A stretch of DNA of 64,000 bases from Meconema thalassinum (GCA_946902985.2 OX336388.2:125899894-125963893); one strand, 5' to 3'; shown: positions 1-11,590, counted from the stretch's first letter. Numbers and translations: made by a program. Notes: generated by a model from the letters alone, not told the origin.

Positions 1-430
1 TATATAAGAGGTTGGTTGGTTGGGTTCTCAGTTTAGGTTAGGGGCTACGACAACGCAGTCATGTAGCCCCGTGTATTTTGGGTGTGTGTGTAGAATCTGT
101 CTGACAACCGGTGTTAATTGTGATGACTGTATTAGTGTGTGTTATCTGTTTCCAATTCAAGTAAGGACTGCAGACATGGAATTTTTTCAAGTAGTTCCTA
201 CTTTTGCCGCCAAACGCCACCGTCAACGACTACTAGTTCAGAACTTGGTTACCAGATGCCACTGCAGTCGGCTCCTGGCGACGAACGTTGGAACATAAGA
301 GCGTTTGTCAAATGTTTAACCTACAATTTAGCTTCACACAGGTGTAATCAGTGGAAGGTTCTTTAACATGCCAAAAATCTATGACATGGGACCGACGGCT
401 TTACTTCCCCTCCGAAGGAAGGCATACTGA
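1..430 (-). repeat. SINE-A copy, tRNA head missing
   Basis: Reverse-oriented copy of a roughly 520-bp tRNA-derived SINE whose full version lies at 30351-30870. The block reads from the 3' tail (GGGGCTACGACAACGC, near base 41) to the conserved segment ending GGAAGGCATACTGAG (near 430). The A-box/B-box head is absent, so the copy is 5'-truncated or continues as unrecognised sequence. It does not encode protein; the two short ORFs here are incidental. Confidence 0.8.
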
Positions 431-1154
431 GGCCTATGTAACAGGGTTGGGAGGTGTGGCTAAGGACACTCCATTCATTTCCATTGTAACGGTGAAGGCT
501 CAGGCGTCCAGAGCCTAAGCGAGATTTGCCAACACCGACATGATTTTTGTATTTAGTAGAACAGATTCAACGTTTTTCAAGAAGACTTAGCTCACCCTCT
601 TGAAGCTTTCTCTTTTCCCTCTTTCATTCTCGGAAGGACTATTAGTTACCAGTTACCAGAAACACTCTTAGAAGACAAATACCTGATAATCATTTTTTAA
701 ACTCAAATGGGATCCCTTGAAACTCAGCAATTCTTCTAGGTTTGTGTTTTGTCTTGTGTGGGGTTTCGCCTAGGACACCAAGGTGGCTCATCGGCGGGCT
801 CTTGGTGCCCCCGCCCGAACCCCCACAGGAGTAACGAACTGAGCGCCACCTCCCTTTATGTAGAGTGCAACTGCACTACTTGACTGCGAGAACTAAGTGC
901 AATTAAAATATTTCCGCCAGAGAGTACCATGATGCGGCAGGGATAGCAGTACCAGTGGCAGTACCATCTACCGAAACTTATTAAAAAAAAAAAAAAAAAA
1001 AAGGAAGTACGGTATTCAGTTTAAGATCCGGCCATAGGTGGGTTCATGGGTTGCACGATTCGGGGTTGGGTCGGGCCGATGCGAGCGCCATCTATTGCCT
1101 CTCCCGAGAAACAAAGCGTCCGCGACATTGTTGTAAAAGCCGGAGTAAATACGT
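431..1154. other. No gene seen; poly-A tract
   Basis: No coding or repeat assignment. The only distinct feature is a run of 20 A at 983-1002, possibly the tail of a degraded retroposon. Confidence 0.5.
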
Positions 1155-2216
1155 GTGGTGAGAAGCGTAGGACTCCTATATGACAAGGACTTGTTTCCTA
1201 ATATCCACACATTGTTGAGAATTTTGTGTACCATCCCTGTGACTACAAGCACTGCTGAGAGGTCATTTTCTACACTACGTCGGCTGAAAACATATCTTAG
1301 GAACACCATGGGTGCAGACAGGCTGACTGGACTAGCAGCACTGAATATTCACCGGGAAATTGAAGTCAACAGTACAGAAGTAGTTTCCGTTTTGAAAAAA
1401 TCTGCTAGGCGGCTGGATTTGTTCTGTGAAATTTAAGTTTCCACTTTATTCAAACAACGTTAATGTTAATTCAGTAATACATGATTTGTATTCAACTATT
1501 TGTTTAAACTTGCATTCAACCTGTGTAATTAAGTTCAACTTGAAATTCTAGAAATGTTTAAGATTTTTTATTATAATGTTAGTTATTAAGGAAAATTAAA
1601 TTAACTTATATATTTTCACATACATTACATAAAATATTTGTTACAATCCATAACACTATGGTATACAGTTATATCTCGTAATTTTTAGTTCCAATTAAAT
1701 TTACATATTCAAAATCAAAATGTTATTGTTAATTTCCTAAAACCTCTACTAGTTCTTGGTATAAGCAATTCAAAACTTAGTAAATGATTGCAGATAATTG
1801 ATGTTTAACATCAATCTGACGATCCTCGTAGCTGGATATATAGTTATGATAATAGTGAGCAGAGCAATCCAGTCGTTATCACTCTGATCGTGATCAAAAG
1901 TTAATTCTTGATAAAAATCACGCAGTTCCTTTTTATTACGTGTATAACCTTAGCTCAATGGTACTGTAACTAAAATTTGTATAAAACCAATGCACATTTT
2001 GTTTAAATAATCTCCAGTCCAATAGCATCTTTTGTATTGGTTTTAACAGAGCATTCTCCAATATGTTTTATCTTATAGAATATATTTTTATGCATATGAT
2101 CTCAAATATACATATTTACATACATGACTAATAATGGACACATCCTCTTTCCATAGCTGAAATCATGTTATTGAGGAAAGCCCCCTCCAAACCAAAAGTC
2201 TGGGTGCGCCCCTGCC
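1155..2216 (+). pseudogene. hAT transposase C-terminus and 3' end
   Basis: An open segment at 1155-1436 encodes the C-terminal dimerisation domain of a hAT transposase. The hallmark block is PVTTSTAERSFSTLRRLKTY (about residues 28-47), followed by LRNTMGADRLTGLAALNIHR and a stop. This domain packs the insertion domain and mediates multimerisation in hAT enzymes. About 780 bp of AT-rich 3' sequence follows, ending near 2204-2216 in GGTGCGCCCCTG, the reverse complement of a typical hAT end (CAGGGGCGCACC). The BED finger and catalytic core are not present upstream, so this is a 5'-truncated relic. Family is clear from the motif; subfamily is not. Confidence 0.8.
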
Positions 2217-2334
2217 TAGAAGCATAAACTTTTAGTGATAAAAATGCCTTTTGTGGAGAAGTATCTGTCAAACCTGACTCTACCCCTCAAACGTCCGACC
2301 AAAAGGTTGGATTTTTGTTCACTGCCTGAGATTA

Positions 2335-2975
2335 TATATTGGGTTGACACTGTTCGAACGAGGTATGGTGGTTGGTGCCCGACGGATGTGAGGTGCGATT
2401 TCGGCAGTGGTGCGGGAATTCGGCTTCACGCAGTCAACCATGTCCAGGGTGTATGGTGAATGGTTGAATGAGGGTGTCACTGGCCGTCCAGCTACCCTCG
2501 ATGACCGTGACTGGCGACATCTAAGATGGATTGTCAATAGTGACAGAAGGGCAACAGTGCAACAAATCACGGCTCAATTCAACACAGGCCGTGCTAGACG
2601 CGTTTCTCAGTGGACTATTCTTAGGAACATGGGGGGTATGGGAGCCAGCGCCGCACACGGGTGCCACTCTTAACCCAATGTCATCGACACAACGACGCGC
2701 ATTTGTCGCCAATCACCAGAGGTGGACACTGGAACAATGGCGTAACGTGATATGGTCAGACGAATCATGATTTAAATTGCACCATACCGATGGGAGGCAC
2801 CGTGTGTGGCGCAGACCCCATGAATCGATGGATCCCGCCTGCCTCGAAGTGTGGTCCAGGGAAGTGGTGTCTGTTATGGTCTGGGATGCATGTTCCTGGT
2901 ATGGAATGGGCCCCCTGGCTGTTCTGGAAGAGACTTTGATGTTCTGCGATATGTTGAGCTGCCAGAGGCCCCACA
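2335..2975 (+). pseudogene. Tc1-like transposase relic
   Basis: Fragments in shifting frames resemble a Tc1-family transposase. A helix-turn-helix segment at 2407-2590 (VVREFGFTQSTMSRVYGEWL) is followed, after a frameshift near 2630, by RRAFVANHQRWTLEQWRNVI and WSDES at about 2695-2769, where the Asp is the first catalytic residue. A TGA follows immediately, and the reading continues with GRHRVWRRPHESMDP and VMVWDACSWYGMGPL to about 2940. The second and third catalytic acidic residues are missing. There are at least one frameshift, one nonsense codon and a 3' truncation. Terminal inverted repeats were not identified. Confidence 0.82.
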
Positions 2976-3019
2976 TGCAATTAGGTGACTATCCCATGAC
3001 ATTTCCTAAGCCAGTGTAC

Positions 3020-3655
3020 TAGCTAACGCGGCAAAACTCATTGATTCGGATAAAGATTATTGATGAGTGGTACCGTATGCGCGGGGTTGGCAATATTGTA
3101 TTTGTCCCATAATTCACATGTATTGTGGCGGACACAACTGGAATTTTAAGTCGTGATCTAAGAAGGGGATGGTGGGTGGGTTATAGACAACGAAGGAAAA
3201 TACATCTATTACCACAGCATTTCTACAATATTATTATCCATTAAAAAGGCATTTCGGCTAATTTAAGTAGTTTTGTAGAATGTTCACCACTTCTGAACTG
3301 TTACCAATTTTATTATGGCCCTCGTGGGGTCGATTAGTCTTCAGGCCAGTTAACACACACTATAAAATAATATTTTCACTCATAGAATGACTTATAACAC
3401 CTCCTCAGAATAACACTTGGCTGTGAATTCCTACAGCGTCCCGATAAGAAAGAAGAACTCGTGTTCCCGTCGACCGTCCTGCAATACCAAAACAGGTCAC
3501 CTCGCGTTCCGACCTACTACTGCCTCAAAAATACCACACGAGTCAATATTTTTGACCTTGTGCTGGGTTGGTCAACATCCCTCTGAGGCAAGTTTAAAAG
3601 CTGGAGCGAAGCGCTTTTTCGTTTCTTTGCTGTTGTTGTTGCATAAGGGCTGTGA
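3020..3655. other. No recognisable feature
   Basis: Neither strand shows a convincing coding segment. The 111-codon open frame ending at 3752 has no recognisable motif and runs into SINE sequence. Confidence 0.5.
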
Positions 3656-3905
3656 CATCATGGTCATTTGGGTGTGTGCATGTGGAATTTGTGTGATCTC
3701 CTGTGTTATTGTGATGGCTGTATTAGTGCCTGTATTTGTAAATTGGGAATAGGATCAGAAAGGAGGTGGGCGTGGCCGTAAGTTAGGAATCATCCCAGGA
3801 TTTTTCCTGGAGTAGAAGTGGGGAAACCACGGTAAACCACTTCCAGGAATGCTGAGGAGGGAATCTAACTGCACATTACTGCAGTTACCACAGTGACACA
3901 TTATA
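3656..3905 (-). repeat. SINE-B body fragment
   Basis: Matches the SINE-B copy at 45000-45335 in the same orientation. It has a 3' part (TTTGGGTGTGTG, TGTGTTATTGTGATGGCTGT) and the conserved core TGGGGAAACCACGGTAAACC. The tRNA-like head is missing or diverged. Confidence 0.7.
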
Positions 3906-4387
3906 TCAGACAAATTCAACATACACCCAAATATATGGGGCTGATGACCACGATCTCTCAGGTCTTACCGTTTTATGCGAGAAAGTCACAGTGCTCGGCG
4001 TTTCTCGCTTTGTTTCTTCGTGAGTTCGCATTGGTTCTTTATCACTGACGGATTGCTGAAGAAACGTAGGGCCTACACCCTCTCTATCCTTGATGGTCCT
4101 CGTGTGACAAGCAACAATTGCACAGCATACCATCTCGAATGCAACGATGAAAAGGGCTACTTTCTACGTTTTATCACTCAAAATGCAAGTACCTCCCTAT
4201 TGTTTACCAACTGGCCTTTACAACAAGATGGCGGACAGGCTGTTTCTGAGTACGGCGCTAGCTTCGCAGGAGTAAAAGTAGGCAACCCACCGATGGTTTG
4301 TGTGTTTGTTTCCATATATATCTCAAGTTATATTTCACTCTCGGATCTTGTTGGAGATGGTAGTGTTTTGGAGGTAAATTGCGGTTG
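3906..4387. other. No recognisable feature
   Basis: A 175-codon open frame spans 3975-4502, but it lacks any motif I recognise and runs into the mariner relic. I treat it as chance. Confidence 0.5.
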
Positions 4388-4389
4388 TA

Positions 4390-5058
4390 CGAGGGCTATT
4401 CCAAAACTAAGGTCCGGTAAAAAAAACATCCAAAATAAAACTTGTTTCCAAAACAATTGTTTTATTGACATTCCTTACGTCTTTCTTTATTTTTCTACAT
4501 AATTTCCATACTTATTTACACATTTGTCACATCATTCCACAAGCTTTTGAATGCCTAAATCGTACAACTCGGCCGCCTGCGAAGCTAACCAGTCTTTAAC
4601 AGCTTCTTTCACTTCATCATCTGTGTCGAAGCACTTGCCGCCATGAAACTCCTTTAGGTAGCGGGACAGGTGGAAATCACTTGGCGCCAAAGTCCGGACT
4701 GTACGTTGGGTGGTCCATCTCTTCCCATCCAAATTTCTTGATTAGAGTTTGCGTATCATTCGCAATATTGGGGTCTGGCATTGTCATGCAACAACAACAC
4801 ACCAGACGACAATTTTCGAAAATGCAAATGTTCAGACACAATTCTGTATACTGCCCTTACTTCATAATCGGTGGGCTGATTAATTGTCTTAAGCATTGTG
4901 AACTGACACTATCAACAGCACACAGCAACAGTCACAACGCTACTGGCGGCTTTTGTCGCGCAAGGCATGCCAGGAGTCGGCGCGCATGCGTGTTTTGCCC
5001 TTGGCGTCACTTTCAAATATTTACGGCGAATCGGCCCTTACTTTTGGAATAGCCCTCG
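4390..5058 (-). mobile_element. Mariner deletion derivative
   Basis: About 670 bp bounded by inverted repeats: GAGGGCTATTCCAAAACTAA at the left, and CTTTTGGAATAGCCCTCG at the right. The left flank is TA; the right flank is CA where TA is expected. The minus strand at 4532-4732 encodes the C-terminus of a mariner transposase. The segment APSDFHLSRYLKEFHGGKCF carries the third catalytic Asp (SDF), followed by the conserved EAVKDWLASQAAELYDLGIQ and a stop. A full mariner is about 1.3 kb, so roughly half is deleted, including the HTH and first two catalytic Asp residues. It is non-autonomous. The termini differ from those of the full-length mariner at 9659, so it is a different lineage. Confidence 0.85.
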
Positions 5059-5750
5059 CATTTTAGGATACAATCTCGAATCAGGTCTCAATAGGAGGGG
5101 GGGGGGGGGGTGTAGGTTAAATTAGAATTACGAAACTAGTTAAGTCAATTCGTTTAAATAGAAAATAAGAAATCTTTCAGTTAATAAAATAGCATGACAG
5201 GAGCAATCTACTTATCAACAAGGAGTATATTCCGGACTCTCGGCCCATCACCCAGAAATCCCCTTTAAATACCCTACAAACGCGTATGCGTGTGATAAGA
5301 AATACATTCAACCAACATTTGCCACTACGCGTTGAGATAAGCTGGTCAGTTAATACCCAGCTATAAATAATAACACCACCACGAAGCTCGGAACTACCTT
5401 CAGGCTTTAGGTCATTCGCAGCCTTCCCCAACTCCACAGCACGAGCCGCGACTGGATGTATAACTTAAAGTAGCAAGCCTTTAATATAAGATAACTGCAC
5501 GTGCAATATTTATTTGCCAGAGCACATCTGCAGGCAGCGGACCGGATGTTTTTTTGTTTTTTGTTTTGCTTTTTTTACCGGGGGTAATATTATTTTAATA
5601 CGCACTTGACATTCTACTTATCTGAGATGAAGTGTCGCCAGATCAATTTTTCTAAGTATTAAAATGTCTTTGAGATTTGTTGCGTTTTGAGATACCGTAA
5701 TATCGCATTTTACCAAAAATAAATAAAACAAGTAGTTCCGAGAAGAACTA
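5059..5750. other. No gene seen; G-run
   Basis: Contains a G-rich run at about 5095-5110. The 86-codon minus-strand frame at 5177-5437 has no motif I recognise. No feature is claimed. Confidence 0.45.
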
Positions 5751-6812
5751 AAGCCTATTTTCATATATCCTACTTATGTTAATTGCCACTATCAACATAC
5801 ACAATTTCAGTTTGATTGCTGTACTGTAATAGATTTGTAGATATTGAGAACCAACTAAATATTTCGCATGGTCGCCATGTTGGATTTTTATATATGTAGG
5901 TCTTAGAGTTATGTAGACTACAGTTACAATGAAGATTATTTTGTACGTGTAATATTTAAACTTCAATCGCATGATTAGGACACAAGAAGTAAAAACGAGA
6001 TTTTAAAATTTCGCACAGCTGCCATCTTGTGGTTATGGAAACAATTGAAATAAATTAGATGCCAGTGGATTAACATTCGTATAAGGATTTACTGTACCAA
6101 GTTTCACTGCACTCGGATGGTTAAATTGCGAGAAACGTCCATGTGAATATTTATACTTCGCGTCGCCGCCATGTTGGATTAGTGATCACCAGTTTATTTA
6201 AAGTCCTATAGGTGAACTTAAGTTCATAGCCCCTATGAACGTAAAAAAATCAGTTTGATTGCTATAATAGATTCGTAGATATTCAGAGCAAGTCTAAATA
6301 TTTCGGATGGTCGCCATGTTGGATTGTTAAATGTATAGGCCATAGAGTCATGTACCATTAAAGGAAAATTATTGCGTAGGTTCACTATTCAAAACTTTCA
6401 CTTCAATCGCATGATTACGACACAAGAAATAAAAACGTAATTTTAAAATTCGCACAGCCGCCATCTTGAGGTTATGTAAACAATTGAACTAAATTAGATA
6501 CCAGTGCATTACAATGTGTATAAACATTTGCTGTACCAAGTTTCATAGCGTTTGGATTATTAAATCGCGAGAAAAGTCTATAAAAATCTTTCAAATTCGC
6601 ATGGCCGCCATGTTCGTTTTGTAGTTAACCGGTTTCTGAAAGTCTCTTAGATGAACTTCCAGTAGTGCCCTTTATCTCCGTACAAAATTTCAGGGTGATA
6701 CCGGTAATAGTTTCAGAGATATTAAATGCCGGTGAAATATTTCGCATAGCCGCCGGACAAAAGGTGATCTCATAAGCCTATTTTTTTTTTTCATAAATGA
6801 AAATAGGCTAAA
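5751..6812. repeat. Satellite-like block, 146-bp subrepeats
   Basis: A motif of the type TTTCGCATGGTCGCCATGTT recurs near 5861, 6008, 6155, 6300, 6447, 6593 and 6737, a period of 144-147 bp. Every third subrepeat is most alike: CAGTTTGATTGCTGTACTGT near 5808 corresponds to CAGTTTGATTGCTATAATAG near 6247, giving a higher-order unit of about 440 bp. The block is edged by AAGCCTATTTTCAT (5750-5763) and its inverse ATGAAAATAGGCT (about 6798-6810), so it may be cargo of an inverted-repeat element. Non-coding. Confidence 0.75.
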
Positions 6813-7289
6813 AAAGACACTTTTTGGGGGTCATAGCAAATGAAGATACATGACGTGATGAGGTTCGGACAAATTTCACAAATGTTATAAACCATAAATT
6901 CTACTGACAAACACTTTTACCGATAGGAAACATTTTACTTAACTTTGATAGATACACATTTCACAAGAAAATAAGTACAATTCATTTTATTCCATTATCA
7001 CATATATTGTGAATCAATGCTCTCATCTGTTGTACAATCAACGTCCACACTGACGGACTTGAGTCTTAAGATCTTCACCGGCCGCTGCAATGAAGTACCA
7101 GGTTGGACAGTCCTTTTTCCTGTTCAGCGGCTTTGTTTTCTCTCACAGGGAACTTCGCATTGTTGATGGCTGACTACCTTCCTTCCTGCACAAAACAAGA
7201 CGAAGAGGATTCTATAAATACTTTACATTATGGGCTCTAACATACAAAAATGTTGACAGATACCATATTAGATTGCTCTGTTGTAATAG
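6813..7289. other. No recognisable feature
   Basis: No coding or repeat assignment can be supported here. Confidence 0.5.
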
Positions 7290-7410
7290 AGAGACCACCA
7301 CGTGGTGTGAGGCGGCTAGCATTCGGCCCGGAGGATCGGGTGCGACTCCCAGCTCTGCCAAGAAATTAAATTCTGGCCTGAGGGCTGGAACGGGGTACAC
7401 AACTTAGCGT
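7290..7410 (+). repeat. SINE-B tRNA-like head fragment
   Basis: The sequence CGTGGTGTGAGGCGGCTAGC followed by a B-box-like GGGTGCGACTCCCAGC matches the head of the SINE-B copies at 45000-45335 and 49676-50030. It breaks off after GGGGTACACAACTTAG. Confidence 0.7.
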
Positions 7411-7689
7411 AGTGAGGCAATACTGGGAAATGGTTTTAACATGGATATGTTTGAAGGCTGGGGGTCTATGTGTGGTTATAAGTTACTCTGTATTTCGAAA
7501 GAAAGAACATGAAGGAAATGGCGGGAGCTTTGGAACAGCTGAGCTGTGTTGCCAAGTTTTTATGGTTGATGTAGATCAGCTGATTCAAATATACACAGGG
7601 CTACACTTCGGACATTATTTCGGTACTATTATGCGCAATATAATGTAAATGTCGATCCTGAGTCAACGCCGAGGACATTCAAATAGAGA

Positions 7690-8130
7690 AATACGGTATA
7701 AAATAAATAAATAAATAACACACCGAAACTATGCATCTTCACATGATCTTCTGAGTCCAGAATTCACGCAAGTCAGCCGCCACTGCTTCAAGCTCCGATT
7801 TCTATCAATTCAAGAACTGATGTCAATTGATGATCCGCCAGCCTTTCCACCAAGCCTGCACCTCGCTATCGCCAAGCTATTCTGCCAGGATCTACCTACT
7901 GTATAGGCCGAATTTAACTGCGCGGGGTTAAACTGCAGAGTACGCCATCCCGCTTCCATACCGTTATTCTTCACCAAACCCATCTTCTATCCATCCAAAT
8001 CAAGCAATTCCTGTCTCCCCCGAGTTTTAATACAAGGTAAACTCATCCCTCCTCCCTACCAAGCAGCCAATAATTAATTATTCAAGTAACTTCAATCTTA
8101 CCAGCGTGCCCATCGTAACAGCTCCAACTG
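7690..8130. repeat. AAAT microsatellite and dispersed repeat
   Basis: A short (AAAT)n tract lies at about 7698-7718. The segment at about 7830-8130 is similar to 26690-26970: both contain ATCCAAATCAAGCAATTC, a CCCCC(G/A)AG(T/C)TTTAAT block and CTACCAAGCAGC. It is a dispersed repeat of unknown class with no coding potential. Confidence 0.6.
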
Positions 8131-8655
8131 TTATTAAACGGGATAACCTTCGCTGACTTTACGTCGCAGGTCTTCGGTCTGTCTAGTGACTACTACTTTT
8201 ATGACCGTTATTCAATAAATACGAGAAAGAGGCCAAACAGCTATACAAATATAGACTAACGGTACCGATAATACAAAATACAAAGTAGTCTGATGATGGA
8301 TGGATATATCAACACTCACCATGCAATGATCCTTCAAGATGAAACAACATTCTGTGTGGAGGTCGTTCACAGTTTACAGCAGTTGAATACAGAAACAACA
8401 TCATGATAACCAAAGCTCTCTCACTCACTCACTCACTGTATCACGACTCAGTACGGTCAATACCAAATAGCTTTTGTCATTCCACAAACGCAATGTTAAG
8501 GTAAAGAAGTATTTAGCCGAGCACATAAACAAGCCGCTCTGTAGCGTCTTTATTGCCGTGTTTTCACATCGTCGATTTGTAGGCTATTGAAAGACAGACG
8601 GTAATTTGAACACTACGGTATGGCAGGAAAAAGTAACTTGTGCTGTACTCGTAAG
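8131..8655. other. No recognisable feature
   Basis: Contains a short (CTCA)n tract near 8424. Nothing else can be assigned. Confidence 0.5.
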
Positions 8656-8885
8656 TTAGTATCGACTGCCACGAACTGACACCAATAATCCTCCGTCACT
8701 TGGCAAGGGTTCGACACCTTCCATCCCGTCACTGTCCCTATTACCATCATCATCATCGTCTTCAGAGCTTGATGAATTGCCGAGGTTAATGATCATCTCA
8801 TCCACCGCGATATCCAGAACTCCTTCTCGTTCAGAAGCCTTCAGAATTTCTTTCTGTACATGCTGTACAGCATGTGTCCAGTCCT
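8656..8885 (-). CDS. Candidate terminal exon, transposase-type C-terminus
   Basis: Reading the minus strand from 8885, an open frame of about 76 codons ends at TAA (8656-8658). It begins with DWTHAVQHVQKEILKASERE, continues through DIAVDEMIINLG, and ends in an acidic Ser/Asp-rich tail (SSSSEDDDDDG) and GMEGVEPLPSD. It is preceded on the minus strand by a good 3' splice signal, a pyrimidine-rich stretch (CTCTTTTATTTCGACCAG) directly before the exon. The composition resembles the acidic C-termini of intron-containing Tc1/IS630-type transposases in arthropods; that resemblance is from memory and unverified. A possible donor, GTAAGT, lies 94 bp upstream at 8979-8974, but the sequence 5' of it has no in-frame ATG, so the preceding exon is unresolved. 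Confidence 0.45.
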
Positions 8886-9656
8886 CTGGTCGAAATAAAA
8901 GAGATAACGAAGTAAAATGGAAACAATAATATTAAAACTCGATGCTAAAAGTAAACAAAACGATGACAATGAAACTTACTCAGACACAGACAGCGGCTAA
9001 CAAGCGACTGAATCGCGAGTAACGCACTGGCAACGTGTCGTGCTAATTGACAAAATCCAGCCAATAGGAGCCCGCGGCGGCCATTTTACTATCGTTCCCG
9101 CCAAATATGCCAGGTTCCTTCTTTTGAAATACAGTGTAGCATGGACATAAAACCATCACAGATATCCGGTAGTTACAATGCCAACAGGCAATCGTCATCA
9201 ATAGATATCTGCTATAAGAACATCTTAGTTACGGTTGCGAGATAGTAGACTAAAAGTCCTCAAAGTTACTAAAAGTCGTAAAACAAAATATGATTTTCCT
9301 TATGGCATCTCCAAGTTTTAATAATCTGTGCAACCAACATGAAATTGTACTGTCAACAAAAATTCCCTAAAAAGTTACTAAATTCAGATTTCTTCGAAAT
9401 TGTTCTATAAAGTGCGCGAGTGATCTAAGCCTAAACGGTTACCAAGGCAACACGTATTTACAATAAGTGACAGAGGATCATGGAGGCAATTTGTTCGCAA
9501 ACAGACGCTGAAAGGCAAAGCAGTCTCAAATTAAAGTGTATGTATATGTAGAGTTTTTTAGTTGAACTTGTAACAAATCAGAATGTTTTCAAGCAATTAC
9601 CGGTATTTTTTACTCCAGTCGTTTACACTTTTGTAAGTGTTGCGTTTCAATAAGTA
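8886..9656. other. Non-coding; GC-rich promoter-like patch
   Basis: Near 9055-9110 lie AGCCAATAGGAG (a CCAAT box) and GCGGCGGCCATTTTAC (YY1-like) in a locally GC-rich stretch, upstream of the minus-strand exon at 8656-8885. It could be a promoter or 5' exon, but nothing in the sequence proves transcription. Confidence 0.3.
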
Positions 9657-9658
9657 TA

Positions 9659-10986
9659 AGGTGCTTTCAAAAAGTAACGAGCCGGAGGCTGGAATGCGCA
9701 AACCGGTGAAGACATCAGCTAATCGTGGCGTGTGTAACGAGGTGTGGTTCCGACCAGAGCGTAAAAGGTCACAGCCCGTCGCTAAAGAGCACGCGTTCAC
9801 GTCACGTGACGATACAAAGCGAGCAGCATGCATCAATCGTCCAACGCAGCCATTCGCATTGCAAACAGCGACATGGAGGCGTCAAACGACGAGCAAAGAG
9901 GTGTTGTTCGGTTTCTGACAGCGGAAGGAGAAGGGGGAACGGACATTCATCGCCGAATGTCACAAGTGTACGGCGAACACTGCATGTCCCTTGCAAGGGT
10001 CAAGACGTGGCACAAGCGCTTCAGAGAAGGACGGGTGTCGTTAGCCGATGATGCCCGGTCTGGGGCACCCCCCTGCATTACCGATGAAAATGACAACGTC
10101 CAGCTGGTTGATGGACTCGTTACCCAGGACCGCCGAGTGACAGTGAACGGCATAGCCGCCGTTGTCGGATTGAGCGTCGGAAGTGTACACACCATCATGA
10201 AGGAACGACTGCACTTGCACAAAGTGTGTGCCCAATGGGTGCCCCACAGTCTTCAACCACACCAGGAAGCATGTCGAATGGCCCACTGTCTTGGTCATCT
10301 GCAGCGCTATGCGAGGGAAGGGAATGGGTTCCTGGCACGAGTGGTGGCTGGAGATGAGTCATGGTGTCATCACTTCGAACCAGAATCCAAACGACAAAGC
10401 CTCCAGTGGAAGCATTCAGGGTCACCACCACCCAAAAAAGACAAGGCCATCTACACGAGTGCAGGAAAAGTAATGCTGACGTTCTTCTTTGACCAAGATG
10501 CCCCCCTTCTGATACACTTCATGCCGCACGGGACAACAGTGAATGCCCAGCGTTACTTGCAAACCTTGACCACCCTTCGCCAAGCGATCAAACCAAAACG
10601 ACCAGGCAATCTCACCCGTGGGGTCATTCTGCTCCACGACAATGCACGACCTCATACGGCCAACACAGTCGCGGCACTCCTGCAGAAATTCTAATGGGAG
10701 GTTCTCGGCCACCCTCCATACAGTCCTGACCTCTCTCCCTGTGATTACGCTATGTTTGGTCCCCTGAAAAGGGCTCTGCGGGGCCAACGATTCATCTCAG
10801 ACTTCGACGTCCAGCTGTACGTGAGGAACTGGTTCACATCTTAGCCCAGGGAATTTTAGGAGACAGCCATTCACCGCCTCGTGTCACAGTGGGACAAGTG
10901 CCTCAACAGCCAGGGCCAATACTTCTAACATACAGGTACTGGTTTCTGTAATTATGCCTCCGGCTCGTTACTTTTTGAACGCACCT
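9659..10986 (+). mobile_element. Full-length mariner (1328 bp)
   Basis: Inverted termini are near-perfect: AGGTGCTTTCAAAAAGTAAC at the left, and at the right the reverse complement of a version with one difference (AGGTGCGTTCAAAAAGTAAC); similarity continues through GAGCCGGAGGC. TA flanks both ends (9657-9658 and 10987-10988). The 1.33-kb length is typical of mariner. The transposase is annotated separately. The flanks rebuild a palindromic target, AAGTATATACTT. Confidence 0.93.
9873..10928 (+). pseudogene. Mariner transposase, three nonsense codons
   Basis: A 352-codon frame (with terminal TAA) fits a mariner transposase of about 351 residues. It would cut and paste the flanking element in the nucleus. 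I chose ATG 9873 (MEASNDEQRG) over the upstream in-frame ATG at 9828 because the conserved N-terminus starts here. An HTH half is followed by the DD34D catalytic triad: GDESW, then LLHDNARPHTAN, then PYSPDLSPCDYAMF, with 34 positions between the last two Asp. There is no frameshift, but TAA at 10692, TAG at 10842 and TAG at 10857 interrupt it. The first stop falls between the second and third Asp, so the product is inactive. The tail (HRLVSQWDKCLNSQGQYF) is family-typical. Confidence 0.93.
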
Positions 10987-10988
10987 TA

Positions 10989-11590
10989 TACTTGTTATGT
11001 GTTTAAGTATGGAATCCTTTTTGAATAATTAACTTCTTGTTAGGTTAGTATTTACATTTCCTATTTACGCGATTAGCTTTTGTAATATTGACTACAGTAC
11101 TTAGGTTAATCACTGACACAGACATTGAAATATACCGGTAACTGATGTTAGACTTAGCTGATTCTCGGAGGTTCCTGCATTAACGTCCACTACAGTGTAG
11201 ACGTAACTTAATGATCAGGGCCGCCGAGAAAGGGGGAGAGGGGTCAAGGAGGGCAAATGCATAAGGGCACGTAAGCAACGAGGGCCCGTTATTTTCAGTT
11301 TATTGTTGCTACTTTTTCCTTATGTAAAATCATGGCTATAACTTACAACCTGTCTGAGACTTTACATAAGGATATCAATTTATCTACAGCTCATATTAAA
11401 TTATATTATATATGATTTTGAGTTAGACGTTATAACTGTTAGAAATAATGTAGGCGTACTAAAATTTTGTGCTGAATCTGTGATCAAACTAATGCGGAGT
11501 TGTAAAATGCTACTTATTTTTCATTACGCACTTGTAATTAAAGTGAAGACTTACATAATTGCAAAATATTTCCCTATGCATTTATTTATG
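10989..11590. other. No recognisable feature
   Basis: AT-rich and without a coding segment. The patch near 11216-11245 (GGGCCGCCGAGAAAGGG) resembles the inverse of GGCGGCCCTG near 16020, hinting at ends of one older insertion that encloses 11.2-16.0 kb; this is unproven. Confidence 0.4.

Noticed and set aside
3975..4502. 175-codon plus-strand open frame
   Set aside because: No domain or signal beyond chance; it ends inside the mariner relic.
9055..9110. Definite host promoter
   Set aside because: CCAAT and YY1-like motifs are short and can occur by chance; no exon with a start codon could be joined to the 8656-8885 segment.
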